Shown here: positions 49,466 to 57,825 of the stretch, in pieces
How the letters are laid out: every line of letters starts with the position of its first letter
How positions within the stretch are numbered: position 1 is the stretch's first letter
Source: Leptospira yanagawae serovar Saopaulo str. Sao Paulo = ATCC 700523
GTDB lineage: Bacteria; Spirochaetota; Leptospiria; Leptospirales; Leptospiraceae
Direction of reading: 5' to 3'
Assembly (NCBI RefSeq): GCF_000332475.2
Contig: NZ_AOGX02000015.1
Span: 868,001-932,000 of the forward strand
DNA length: 64,000 bases
Position numbers and translations under genes: made by a program
The notes under the pieces: generated by a model
Databases searched by the model: none
What the model was told of the DNA's origin: nothing
Seen by the model: only the letters and a program-made list of their open reading frames with translations

Positions 49466-49882
49466 TCAAATGTTCTCGTTGATAATTTTTAAAGATTTCC
49501 CTTTTTTTGATTTATAAAAACGAAAATCACTATCGAGAGTGAAGATATTTGGAATTTCATACATATCGGAAATGGTCATAAGTGTTGCATCTGCAAAATC
49601 CATTGGTCGATCTGAATACTTGTCCATATAAAACAAAATGGATCTGAATTGTTCATTACCTTGGTGTAAGATTGAAATTGCACCTTGCTCTATCCATTCA
49701 ATAAAGGCTTTTTGAATTCTTTTGTTGTCTGACAATAAATAAGATACTTCCGTAACAACAGCAAGTGAGGTGAATAATTTACCTTTAAATTGTTTTAGAA
49801 AAGTCCTACATGGAACACAGTAATGATCAGATTCATCAAAAAATGCAACGATTGGACCTGTATCAATGATTGCTTTGATCAT
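49466..49882 (-). CDS. PIN-domain toxin (VapC-like)
   Basis: A 138-residue PIN ribonuclease. The acidic residues of the active site are recognisable: Asp7 in IIDTGPIVAFFDESD, Glu near residue 45 in VVTEVSYLL, Asp in PMDFADATLMTI and the last acidic pair in IFTLDSDFRFYK. Toxins of this type cut RNA and are held by a cognate antitoxin. Start overlaps the antitoxin gene by 4 bp, as usual. Confidence 0.88.
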   Translation of the reverse strand: MIKAIIDTGPIVAFFDESDHYCVPCRTFLKQFKGKLFTSLAVVTEVSYLLSDNKRIQKAFIEWIEQGAISILHQGNEQFRSILFYMDKYSDRPMDFADATLMTISDMYEIPNIFTLDSDFRFYKSKKGKSLKIINENI

Positions 49883-50160
49883 TTCCGTTTATGAATCAAA
49901 GCATCTTTGATGTACTTTTGATGGTTTATCGATTTGTCAGAAATACCACTTTTATATAATCCGAAGTATTTTTCTCCTAACTCATAGGCCGAAGGTTGTT
50001 TCGCAAAATGATCGATATAGTAAACGATGGATTCTTTGATGATCTCTGATTTACTTTTATTTTCAATTTTAGCGACTTCTGAAAGTTTCTTTTCTAGTTC
50101 CTCAGGTAATCTTAAGCTGATCATACAAGTGCCGTAATACACATGTATCACATTTTTCAT
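49879..50160 (-). CDS. Ribbon-helix-helix antitoxin (VapB-like)
   Basis: A protein of up to 93 residues. From the internal Met13 (ATG 50124) it reads MISLRLPEELEKKLSEVAKI ENKSKSEIIKESIVYYI split by one helix turn, the ribbon-helix-helix DNA-binding pattern (MISLRLP ribbon, two helices). The C-terminal part should wrap the PIN toxin. ATG 50160 has an AGAGA just before it and may be the true start; the shorter start matches the domain better. Autoregulation of the pair is expected from the family. Confidence 0.8.
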   Translation of the reverse strand: MKNVIHVYYGTCMISLRLPEELEKKLSEVAKIENKSKSEIIKESIVYYIDHFAKQPSAYELGEKYFGLYKSGISDKSINHQKYIKDALIHKRK

Positions 50161-50193
50161 TCTCTGTCAAGAGCTTCAGGGCTGACTTCTCAC

Positions 50194-51723
50194 TCAACCC
50201 AATAACACAGCTTGGATTTTTCCATCGATCATCTGGAACTCCACTTTGGTTTTTCCTAATTCCAACCCCTCCTTCGATACTATCTCTTTTCCTTCTTTGT
50301 CATAGAGGTTTGTGAGAACCATTTCGCCATTGTCTTTGGTCGAACAAACAATGAGGTAAGGTGGTTTTTTTTCGCCACCAGGATTGAAGTAGATGGTTGT
50401 AGCAGAGAGAATGGTAGCTTTTTCTTTTTCCTTGGGACTGGGAACATTTACTTCTAAAGGTTTCAGGCCAATGGGTTCTTTCGGTATTTTCTCCGTTTTG
50501 TTTTTGGCAAATAGAATCACAGAGTTGATGCTATCAATCCCACCGTTGCCTCCAAGCAAACTTACTTTAGGTGGTTCACTGAGAACATTGGGAATCGGAT
50601 GTACGGAAAGACCATATTGGCTAGCGATGTCTACAAGTCCCGTAGCCCCGGAGATTGCCATGGCTGCTTGGTAATTCAAGATCCCTCCACCTAAATTGAT
50701 GGGAATTTCTTTGGATCCATTGGAAATTTTACCGTTACGAAGTGCATTCGCTGTTTCTTTGGGAGAAACTCCAAAATACAATGAGGCTTCATGGATGATC
50801 ATTCCGGTAAAACAATCATAAATCCAAGCATATTCAATTTCAGAGCGACTGATCCCACTTGATGCTACCGCCCGCTCACAAGCAAGTCCCGCAGGGCTTT
50901 TTAAATCTTTTTTTTGGATGAGGTATTCTGCATGGGCACTATGACCTGAACCAATCACATAAATGTGTTTTGCATCCGCCTTAATCACTTTATTATCGAT
51001 TAACTTTTGTTTCATGGCTTCAGATGTGATGAGGGTGGCAAATCCATGGTCTGTGACAATTGCAATCATTGGTGTGCTATATACACCTGAAAGTGGTTTT
51101 TTTAATTGTTTTTCGACCATTTGTTTTTGGTATTGAAAGGCTCGTGGATTGGTTTCAGCTAGGGACCTGAAGTGTTTTGTGATCTCTTCTAAGTCTTCAC
51201 TTGTCACACCTGTATCAAACATCATTCGTTCGCATAACAAGGAATAGAGTCCGATTAGGGTTGCTCCATAAGGCATCTCCCAATCCTTATGGCAAACGGT
51301 TGCTGTTAAACGTTTTAAATCGGATACTTGTTTGAAAACGGATTTGGGAATGTCAGCAGCCGCCACAAGCACCACAGCATAGGGATTTGCTTTTACGATG
51401 GTATGTGCCGTTTGGATGGCACCACCAACACTGGCTCCACCAAGATCTACTGTATGGCAGGCAAGACCCCCAAATCCCATATCGTTTGCATCTTTGATCG
51501 TAAACCCATACCCCTCTCTACCGAGAGACTGAGCTTCTACGGATACAAAATCGGTGAGGTAGGGTTTGAGGGTTTCTCGGTTCGTTCCTAAAAAACCAAA
51601 TAGTTTATCAACGGATGTGAAAAGTAAGGAATGGTATTTTTCTAAAGGAGAAAGGTTTTTATAAACTTCCTGGTCAAATTCCGATTCAATTGTGTCGCTA
51701 ACACCAAGCAAAATAGGGTCCAT
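50194..51723 (-). CDS. Thiolase-superfamily protein lacking catalytic residues
   Basis: A 509-residue protein with thiolase-like N- and C-terminal halves, followed by a C-terminal extension (about residues 425-509) of beta-rich type. Where the nucleophilic Cys should be (aCaSG) it has DLGGASVGGAIQ, a Gly. Where GHPxGATG should be it has AMAISGATGLVD, with no His. The last Cys motif is replaced by LLGGNGGIDS. So the classical thiolase reaction is unlikely; a binding or lipid-transfer-like role is inferred. The nearest Cys (GLACHTVDLG) is a few residues before the usual site. It is 16 bp downstream of the uncharacterised operon. Confidence 0.7.
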   Translation of the reverse strand: MDPILLGVSDTIESEFDQEVYKNLSPLEKYHSLLFTSVDKLFGFLGTNRETLKPYLTDFVSVEAQSLGREGYGFTIKDANDMGFGGLACHTVDLGGASVGGAIQTAHTIVKANPYAVVLVAAADIPKSVFKQVSDLKRLTATVCHKDWEMPYGATLIGLYSLLCERMMFDTGVTSEDLEEITKHFRSLAETNPRAFQYQKQMVEKQLKKPLSGVYSTPMIAIVTDHGFATLITSEAMKQKLIDNKVIKADAKHIYVIGSGHSAHAEYLIQKKDLKSPAGLACERAVASSGISRSEIEYAWIYDCFTGMIIHEASLYFGVSPKETANALRNGKISNGSKEIPINLGGGILNYQAAMAISGATGLVDIASQYGLSVHPIPNVLSEPPKVSLLGGNGGIDSINSVILFAKNKTEKIPKEPIGLKPLEVNVPSPKEKEKATILSATTIYFNPGGEKKPPYLIVCSTKDNGEMVLTNLYDKEGKEIVSKEGLELGKTKVEFQMIDGKIQAVLLG

Positions 51724-51738
51724 GGAGCCATATTTAAA

Positions 51739-52533
51739 CTAACCTTCGATATTCATCAACGCATTCATTCGAAAATCTTGTATGATTTGTTTGCAGCGTT
51801 CAGTGATCCGATTCAAACATTCTCCAAACTTTTTGCCATTGTAAGCATTATACGAATTAGGATATTCCTTTTCGTTCACTTGGACAATCATATCAGGGTT
51901 GATTCGGTTTTTTGCTGTAAGATCTTGTACGGCCACGATGATATTTTTTAGGGCAATACATCCATCCTTCAAAAGATTTTGAGATGCTTTTTCGATGACA
52001 ATTGCATTCCCGTTGGCATCTAACAAGGTTTTGATGAACTCTTGCATCTTCATGGAAGGAAGACCACGCCGAGTGAGCCCAATTCGCTCCACTTGTAATA
52101 CTGCATCTTGCAAATAGGAATATTCTGGTGTTCCCTTAAAGATATAAATCAGCACCGGAAGTTCCATTTCTGTAAAATCTAACATCGCTCCATAAAAGTA
52201 TCGAGTTTCCAGTTTGGCTAAAGGATGGAAGTCAACCTTTTTGTAATTGGCCAACTTCTCAATCGATTCGTCCATGATACGATTTAAAGTTTGTGCTTTT
52301 GCTGCTTCTTTTTTTGCTGCTAGTTCTTGGAATTTTGATTTGAGTTGTTCCAAAAAAGTTACTTCTTCCGTGAGAAATTTTGTAATATTCCCACGAAGTT
52401 TTAACACTTGGATGTAACGTTGCTCAAATCCAGTTTGGTCAAATGCCTTGGGATTCAATTTCCCATGTTCTTTGTATTCCGATCTAATTTTTTCTAATAT
52501 GGCTTTTGTTTCTGCTTCGGACAGTTCTTTCAT
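51739..52533 (-). CDS. Uncharacterised helical protein, operon with 52530 and 53666
   Basis: A 264-residue soluble protein, predominantly alpha-helical with charged amphipathic segments (FLEQLKSKFQELAAKKEAAK). No signal peptide, membrane helix or known domain. It overlaps the preceding gene by 4 bp, and the thiolase-like gene follows 16 bp further on. The family seems restricted to leptospires as far as I can tell; no function is proposed. Confidence 0.5.
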   Translation of the reverse strand: MKELSEAETKAILEKIRSEYKEHGKLNPKAFDQTGFEQRYIQVLKLRGNITKFLTEEVTFLEQLKSKFQELAAKKEAAKAQTLNRIMDESIEKLANYKKVDFHPLAKLETRYFYGAMLDFTEMELPVLIYIFKGTPEYSYLQDAVLQVERIGLTRRGLPSMKMQEFIKTLLDANGNAIVIEKASQNLLKDGCIALKNIIVAVQDLTAKNRINPDMIVQVNEKEYPNSYNAYNGKKFGECLNRITERCKQIIQDFRMNALMNIEG

Positions 52534-53669
52534 TTCGATTGTTTCCAGTGTTCAATTTCCAAAATGGTTTTATCTAAGTCTTGTGCAAAATAAAGTGAGG
52601 CATTTTTTGCATCCACAAACATCAATTGGTTCGCATATTGTAATTGTTTCACTTGAATTTCATTTTTAAGATTCAATATATTCAATAACTGCAAACTTAA
52701 CTTTTTAAGGTCTTTAATGATGGAATCTGAATGCCTTTGCATTTCAAACAAATGTAAATGATTCAACTTTTCTTTGTCTGATTCAATTAGTTTCATCTCT
52801 TCCCGTTTTTCCACAGGTGATTTGGAAATGTAATAGGTAATTGGACGAGGATAAGAGGTCATTTCTTTATGAAGATCGATCATTTTATCGATGGCCTCAA
52901 AAACAGTGGCTTCAATTTCTCTTGAAAAATTACCCACAATGTTTTTGTTTTCGGAAGGATCTCCTGTGAGTTCAAAAATCCTTGAGGATTGTAGGTTCCG
53001 TATGATGGCTGTGATCCGTTCTCTATAAGTAGCGATGATCTTTAAAAAATCATCAATCCGTTGTTGGGCTGTTTTTTCCCCAGTCCCTTCCTCTAGCCTC
53101 ATGTTTGCTGTGATGGTAGATGTGTCTTCATCCTCGGGTTTATGAGGCTCAGGTGTGTTGAGAAGTCCTTCGTGGGAAAGAATCTCCTGTACTTTCGGAG
53201 GTTCTTCACCTTCAAAGATATCTAAATCTACATCTTCTCGCATCAAGTTCTCTTCTAACACTGGAGTCAGTTTTTCTTTGGAGATTTCTAAAGGTTTTAC
53301 CCCTTTATCTTGTGTGGTGAGTTTGGGATCAGGTGTAGAGATTAATTTCCCTAAAATGGGATTGGCCCTCAAGTCTTCTGAGATGATCGGCGGTTGAGTT
53401 GGAGAAGGTTTCGTTTCAGGATTTGGATCGGTTGAGGTTTGGTTTTCTTTGGTTTGGGAAACTGGATGGTGGGGTAGGACCTCAAAATGGTTCCCAATCA
53501 GTTTCAAAATTTCGATCCTTCGGATTTCTTTATTGAATCTTAAGGCATAACGATTGTTATCTTTATCAATATACCGTTGTTGGATTTGTGAAATAGATAG
53601 TTTTTGTGGATCGATGTCTGTGATCGAATCAATTTTAATATAATGGTATTTTGATTTTTCAGGAGTCAC
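52530..53669 (-). CDS. Uncharacterised protein with Pro/Glu-rich linker
   Basis: A 379-residue protein. Residues about 8-65 form a compact N-terminal region (QQRYIDKDNNRYALRFNKEI) that might be PilZ-like or a small beta domain. A long disordered segment rich in Pro, Glu, Lys and Thr (about 70-200) follows, then a helical C-terminal half (about 200-379). No signal peptide. Overlaps both neighbours by 4 bp, so all three are translated together. Confidence 0.5.
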   Translation of the reverse strand: MTPEKSKYHYIKIDSITDIDPQKLSISQIQQRYIDKDNNRYALRFNKEIRRIEILKLIGNHFEVLPHHPVSQTKENQTSTDPNPETKPSPTQPPIISEDLRANPILGKLISTPDPKLTTQDKGVKPLEISKEKLTPVLEENLMREDVDLDIFEGEEPPKVQEILSHEGLLNTPEPHKPEDEDTSTITANMRLEEGTGEKTAQQRIDDFLKIIATYRERITAIIRNLQSSRIFELTGDPSENKNIVGNFSREIEATVFEAIDKMIDLHKEMTSYPRPITYYISKSPVEKREEMKLIESDKEKLNHLHLFEMQRHSDSIIKDLKKLSLQLLNILNLKNEIQVKQLQYANQLMFVDAKNASLYFAQDLDKTILEIEHWKQSK

Positions 53670-53950
53670 AGTCGCAAAATTTCCAACAAAGCTTCTGTGA
53701 AAGCATATGAGAGTAATACGTTCGGGTCAACTTCCTTCTCCCGAGAAATGAGGCTTAATGTAAAAAAATCATACCGTGAGAGTTCCAATCGTTCATAGTG
53801 GCCAAGCTCACCTGGCGGATAGGGTCCAGGTTCCAATCCCTCCAATTTGAGGGATAAAATAGCCATTTTCACCACAAGTCCGATGTCTAGGTGGCGCTCG
53901 GTCAAGATTTTGTAAAGTTCGGAATCGATCCAAATAAGAGCAGAAAACAT
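53666..53950 (-). CDS. Small uncharacterised protein, first gene of the operon
   Basis: A 94-residue soluble protein (LYKILTERHLDIGLVVKMAI, then YDFFTLSLISREKEVDPNVL). A helix-rich fold is likely. I do not recognise it. GAGGTACC just before ATG gives a modest ribosome-binding site. It is divergent from rpsT; the shared 119-bp gap holds both promoters. Confidence 0.45.
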   Translation of the reverse strand: MFSALIWIDSELYKILTERHLDIGLVVKMAILSLKLEGLEPGPYPPGELGHYERLELSRYDFFTLSLISREKEVDPNVLLSYAFTEALLEILRL

Positions 53951-54012
53951 GGTACCTCCGCAGGAAGAGGTCTTGGGAATGTCGTTTGGTACTCATTTTT
54001 TTCTCTTTCGCC

Positions 54013-54041
54013 TTGACCGGCAGAGTGGTACTCAAAAGATA
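54013..54041 (+). promoter_or_regulatory. Possible sigma70 promoter of rpsT
   Basis: TTGACC (54013-54018), a 17-base spacer and AAGATA (54036-54041) lie about 30 bases before the rpsT start. The -35 is good, the -10 weak. Confidence 0.35.
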
Positions 54042-54069
54042 AGTAAAAATTCCTCATAGGGGACATTCC

Positions 54070-54345
54070 TTGGCTAATTTAAAATCATCTAAAAAAGACA
54101 TTCGCAGAACTGCTCGTAGAAAAGAGCGAAATGGAGAAGACCGTAGTGAATTGCGCACTTACGCACGCCTTCTCATCAAAGCCATTAAATCTGGCGATAA
54201 AACAGAAGCATTATCTGTATTTTCAAAACTTTCTTCTAAATTGGATCGAGCTGCAAAAACAAAACTCATCCACAAAAAAAATGCAGATCGTAAAAAATCT
54301 CGTATGGCTCTTCGCATCAATTCCATTGACGCAAAAGCCGCCTAA
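54070..54345 (+). CDS. rpsT: Small-subunit ribosomal protein bS20
   Basis: A 91-residue basic helical protein; ANLKSSKKDIRRTARRKERN and the C-terminal HKKNADRKKSRMALRIN are diagnostic of bS20, which binds 16S rRNA early in assembly. The start codon is TTG (UUG) with a strong AGGGGA six bases before. E. coli rpsT also uses UUG, where it takes part in autogenous control. A clean terminator follows. Confidence 0.95.
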   Translation: MANLKSSKKDIRRTARRKERNGEDRSELRTYARLLIKAIKSGDKTEALSVFSKLSSKLDRAAKTKLIHKKNADRKKSRMALRINSIDAKAA

Positions 54346-54370
54346 CATTCGCACATAACTCCTAGGAATG

Positions 54371-54400
54371 AGGCCACCATCGAGTGGCCTTTTTTATTTC
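54371..54400 (+). terminator. Intrinsic terminator after rpsT
   Basis: AGGCCAC and GTGGCCT form a 7-bp GC-rich stem with a 6-base loop, followed by TTTTTTATTT. This is a textbook rho-independent terminator, 25 bases after the rpsT stop. Confidence 0.9.
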
Positions 54401-54449
54401 TATTTCTCATTTACAGAATTCGAACAGCTAGTTTACTGGTCATAACAAC

Positions 54450-54522
54450 GGGCGATTAGCTCAGCTGGGAGAGCAGCTGCCTTACAAGCAGCGGGTCGGC
54501 AGTTCAATCCTGTCATCGCCCA
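54450..54522 (+). tRNA. tRNA-Val (anticodon TAC)
   Basis: A complete cloverleaf of 73 bases: acceptor GGGCGAT/ATCGCCC, D arm GCTC...GAGC, anticodon stem GCTGC/GCAGC with loop CTTACAA (anticodon TAC), and T arm with TTCAATC. The discriminator base is A and CCA is not encoded, so it must be added after transcription. Confidence 0.95.
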
Positions 54523-54625
54523 AACCGTTTGCCTTTATTCTTTTTTTATTTCCCATTCACAAACAGCTCGCACAAAGCAAAAAGATAGACTTACAGTGCG
54601 AATCCAAGAGCCTTGATCGTATTGT

Positions 54626-56002
54626 ATGCATTTTACTAAAGAGTATGATCTGTCCTCTCTCATGATTTCCATCTCCGGTGTTCGGGGAAAAATCGCACAA
54701 GGATTTGGATTGGAAGAGGCACTTGCTTTCTCAAAGTCCTTTGCAACCATGATGAATGGTGGAACGGTTGTGGTTGGCCGGGACTCAAGACCAAGTGGTC
54801 CTTATTTAGAATCCCTTCTCACCTCTGCATTGTTAGCTTCTGGATCTTCGGTATTAACATTGGGTCTTGTTCCCACTCCCACAACAAAGGCAGTCGTGAA
54901 TTTGGCAAAAGCGAATGGTGGGATTATGATTTCTGCTTCTCACAACCCAATGGAGTGGAACGCATTTAAATTTATTTCCAAAAAAGGGTTTTTCTTTTCT
55001 GCGGAAGAAAACCAAAAACTTCTATCCATCCTACAGTCTGGGTCTTTTACCAAAGAACAAATTTCTCCGAAAGGTTATATTGATTCTGGAGAAGATTATA
55101 TCGATCTTCATTTGTCTTCTGTTTTGAAACGTGTAAATGTTAACAAAATCAAAAAGAAAAAGTTTACGGTTTTTGTGGACGCTGTTGGAGGCGCGGGCTC
55201 TTATGTAGTTCCAAAGTTCTTACAGATGTTAGGTTGTAAAGTAGTTTCCCATAACTGTAATCCGGATGGAACATTTCCACGACCTCCCGAACCAACGGCC
55301 GCCGCCTTAAAAACTGTTGAACCTTTTTTTAAAAAATCAAAAGCCAATATCGGTTTTGCACTCGACCCTGATGCGGACAGGTTGGTTTTATTCACTCCTA
55401 AACGTGGTGCCATTTCCGAAGAGTATACCCTTCCTTTGGCTCTAATGAATGTTTTAGCAAATTCCAAGAAAAAATCCAAGGTTGTTGTGAACCTTTCTAC
55501 CAGTTTTTTGAACGAAGAAGTGGCTTCTCGATTTGGAAGCGAAGTGATTCGCAGTAAAGTGGGTGAAGCAAATGTTGTAGAAGAAATGATCAAAACCAAA
55601 GCAGTGTTCGGTGGTGAGGGCAATGGTGGTGTCATTGATCCAAATATCCCTTCCTTTGGACGTGATACACTGTCTGGTATTGCTCATATCTTAAATGTTA
55701 TGGCGGAAACAGGGAAGTCCATTGATGAGCTGATGGATGAGTTACCAAACCTCTATATGGACAAACAATCTTTCCCTTTAGCTAAAGGTATGTCCTTACA
55801 AAGTTTATATGAAAAATTTACATCTGAGTTTTCTCCGAAACTCATTTCCGAAAAAGATGGGTTGTGGATGTATGTTTCCGATTCATGGATCCATATACGG
55901 CCTTCCAATACGGAACCTATCTTTCGTGTCATTACAGAAACAAAATCCCAAACTGATTTGGAATCTACCTTAAAGAGGGTAAAACAATGTGTGGAATCGT
56001 AG
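54626..56002 (+). CDS. glmM: Phosphoglucosamine mutase
   Basis: A 458-residue phosphohexomutase converting glucosamine-6-P to glucosamine-1-P. The opening is LMISISGVRGKIAQGFGLEE; the phosphoserine loop is GIMISASHNPMEWNAFK; the metal loop is FALDPDADRLVLF; the sugar loop is GEGNGGVIDP; the phosphate loop is RPSNTEPIFRVI. ATG 54662 (446 residues) would match the usual length better than ATG 54626. The family also includes phosphomannomutases, but glmS and a GlmU-type gene directly follow. Overlaps glmS by 16 bp. Confidence 0.88.
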   Translation: MHFTKEYDLSSLMISISGVRGKIAQGFGLEEALAFSKSFATMMNGGTVVVGRDSRPSGPYLESLLTSALLASGSSVLTLGLVPTPTTKAVVNLAKANGGIMISASHNPMEWNAFKFISKKGFFFSAEENQKLLSILQSGSFTKEQISPKGYIDSGEDYIDLHLSSVLKRVNVNKIKKKKFTVFVDAVGGAGSYVVPKFLQMLGCKVVSHNCNPDGTFPRPPEPTAAALKTVEPFFKKSKANIGFALDPDADRLVLFTPKRGAISEEYTLPLALMNVLANSKKKSKVVVNLSTSFLNEEVASRFGSEVIRSKVGEANVVEEMIKTKAVFGGEGNGGVIDPNIPSFGRDTLSGIAHILNVMAETGKSIDELMDELPNLYMDKQSFPLAKGMSLQSLYEKFTSEFSPKLISEKDGLWMYVSDSWIHIRPSNTEPIFRVITETKSQTDLESTLKRVKQCVES

Positions 56003-57822
56003 GTTATTTAGGTAAAAGAGAAGCTCTTCCTGTCATCATCAAAGGACTCAAACGATTGGAATACCGTGGCTATGATAGTGCCGGTGTGGCATTGTTAAAC
56101 GGTGGTTTGGAAATCGTTAAAAAAAAGGGAAAGGTTGCTGATTTAGAAACAGAAATTGGCAATAGAAAATTAGAAGCAAGCCTTGGAATAGGACATACTC
56201 GTTGGGCTACACACGGTGAGCCTAGCGATCGTAACGCGCATCCTCATACAAGTTCCGATGGTCATTTGGCAATCATCCACAATGGTATCATTGAAAATTA
56301 TGGTTCCATCAAAAAAGAGTTAGAAAGTAGCGGACATAAATTTAAGTCAGATACTGACTCAGAAGTCCTTATCCATTTAATCGAAGAAATTAAAAAACAA
56401 AATAATTGTTCGATCGAAGAAGCCGTACGTTTGGCTTTAAATGAAGTGGTTGGAGCATATGCGATTGTTGTACTATCAAAAGACAATGAACGAAGTATGA
56501 TTGCTGCAAGAAAAGGATCACCACTTGTGATCGGAATCGGTGAGGATGAATACTTTGTTGCTTCAGATGCCACACCTATCATTGAATATACGAATAATGT
56601 CACTTACCTCAATGACCAAGAAATGGCAATCATCAAAGACGGAAGTCTTGTAGTTAAAAATTTAGAGAATGTGACAAAAACCCCATTCATTCAAAAACTA
56701 GAATTGGATTTGGAAGACATAGAGAAAGGTGGATACCCACACTTTATGTTAAAAGAAATTTTTGAACAACCAAAGTCGATTCGTGATGCGATGCGTGGTC
56801 GATTGGTTTCGCGCGAACACCATTTGTTCTTAAGTGGAATCAACCAATACCTCAATCGATTTTTGAATGCGGATCGTTTGATTTTAGTTGGTTGTGGGAC
56901 TTCTTGGCATGCAGGACTCATTGGAGAGTATTTGTTTGAAGATCTGGCAAGGATCCCAACAGAAGTTGAATATGCATCTGAATTTCGTTACCGTAATCCC
57001 ATAGTAACCGAACGTGATGTTGTCATTGCGGTTTCCCAATCAGGAGAAACTGCGGATACGCTTGCTGCTATCGAACTTGCCAAGTCAAAAGGGGCTTTGA
57101 TATTTGGAGTTTGTAACGTAGTTGGTTCATCCATTGCTCGTGCTTCACACGCAGGTGCGTATTTGCATGCTGGGCCTGAAATTGGAGTTGCATCAACAAA
57201 GGCATTCACTTCCCAAGTCACGATTCTAACGATGATGGCACTTTACTTGGGATTAAAAAGAGGATCTATCTCTCTTTCAGACTACCAAACATTATTATTA
57301 GAATTAGATTCTATTCCGGACAAGGTAGCAAAAATTCTAACCAAAGATGAAGAGATTCGAAATATTTCTGAACATTTTTATAGAGCATCTAACTTCCTTT
57401 ATTTGGGACGAGGATTTAATTTCCCTGTGGCATTAGAAGGTGCCTTGAAATTAAAAGAAATTTCTTACATCCATGCCGAAGGTTACCCTGCTGCCGAAAT
57501 GAAACATGGTCCGATTGCACTCATAGACGAAGATATGCCAGTTGTTTTTATTGCAACAAAGGATAGTTCCTATGAAAAGGTTATTTCCAATATACAAGAA
57601 GTAAAAGCTAGAAAAGGAAAAGTAATCGCTATTGTTACTGAAGGTGATACCGAAATCAAATCGATGGCTGATTACACTTTTGAAATTCCAAAAACTGCTG
57701 ATGCTTTGGTCCCCTTACTTGCAGTCATCCCATTACAGCTGTTATCGTACCACATAGCAATTCTTAGGGGATGTAATGTGGACCAACCTAGGAATTTAGC
57801 AAAATCGGTTACAGTGGAGTGA
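55987..57822 (+). CDS. glmS: Glutamine-fructose-6-phosphate aminotransferase (isomerizing)
   Basis: A 611-residue enzyme that makes glucosamine-6-P. Cys2 (MCGIVGYLGK) is the glutaminase nucleophile; GHTRWATHGEPS and IHNGIIENY complete the N-terminal domain. Two SIS domains follow (CGTSWHAGLIGEYLFE; SQSGETADTLAAIELAK; LGRGFNFPVALEGALKLKEI) and the end PRNLAKSVTVE is typical. The start lies inside the glmM end. No glmS ribozyme is visible, as expected with no leader. Confidence 0.97.
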   Translation: MCGIVGYLGKREALPVIIKGLKRLEYRGYDSAGVALLNGGLEIVKKKGKVADLETEIGNRKLEASLGIGHTRWATHGEPSDRNAHPHTSSDGHLAIIHNGIIENYGSIKKELESSGHKFKSDTDSEVLIHLIEEIKKQNNCSIEEAVRLALNEVVGAYAIVVLSKDNERSMIAARKGSPLVIGIGEDEYFVASDATPIIEYTNNVTYLNDQEMAIIKDGSLVVKNLENVTKTPFIQKLELDLEDIEKGGYPHFMLKEIFEQPKSIRDAMRGRLVSREHHLFLSGINQYLNRFLNADRLILVGCGTSWHAGLIGEYLFEDLARIPTEVEYASEFRYRNPIVTERDVVIAVSQSGETADTLAAIELAKSKGALIFGVCNVVGSSIARASHAGAYLHAGPEIGVASTKAFTSQVTILTMMALYLGLKRGSISLSDYQTLLLELDSIPDKVAKILTKDEEIRNISEHFYRASNFLYLGRGFNFPVALEGALKLKEISYIHAEGYPAAEMKHGPIALIDEDMPVVFIATKDSSYEKVISNIQEVKARKGKVIAIVTEGDTEIKSMADYTFEIPKTADALVPLLAVIPLQLLSYHIAILRGCNVDQPRNLAKSVTVE

Positions 57823-57825
57823 TTT

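Noticed and set aside
55900..55990. glmS ribozyme
   Set aside because: glmS begins inside the glmM coding region, so there is no leader to hold one.
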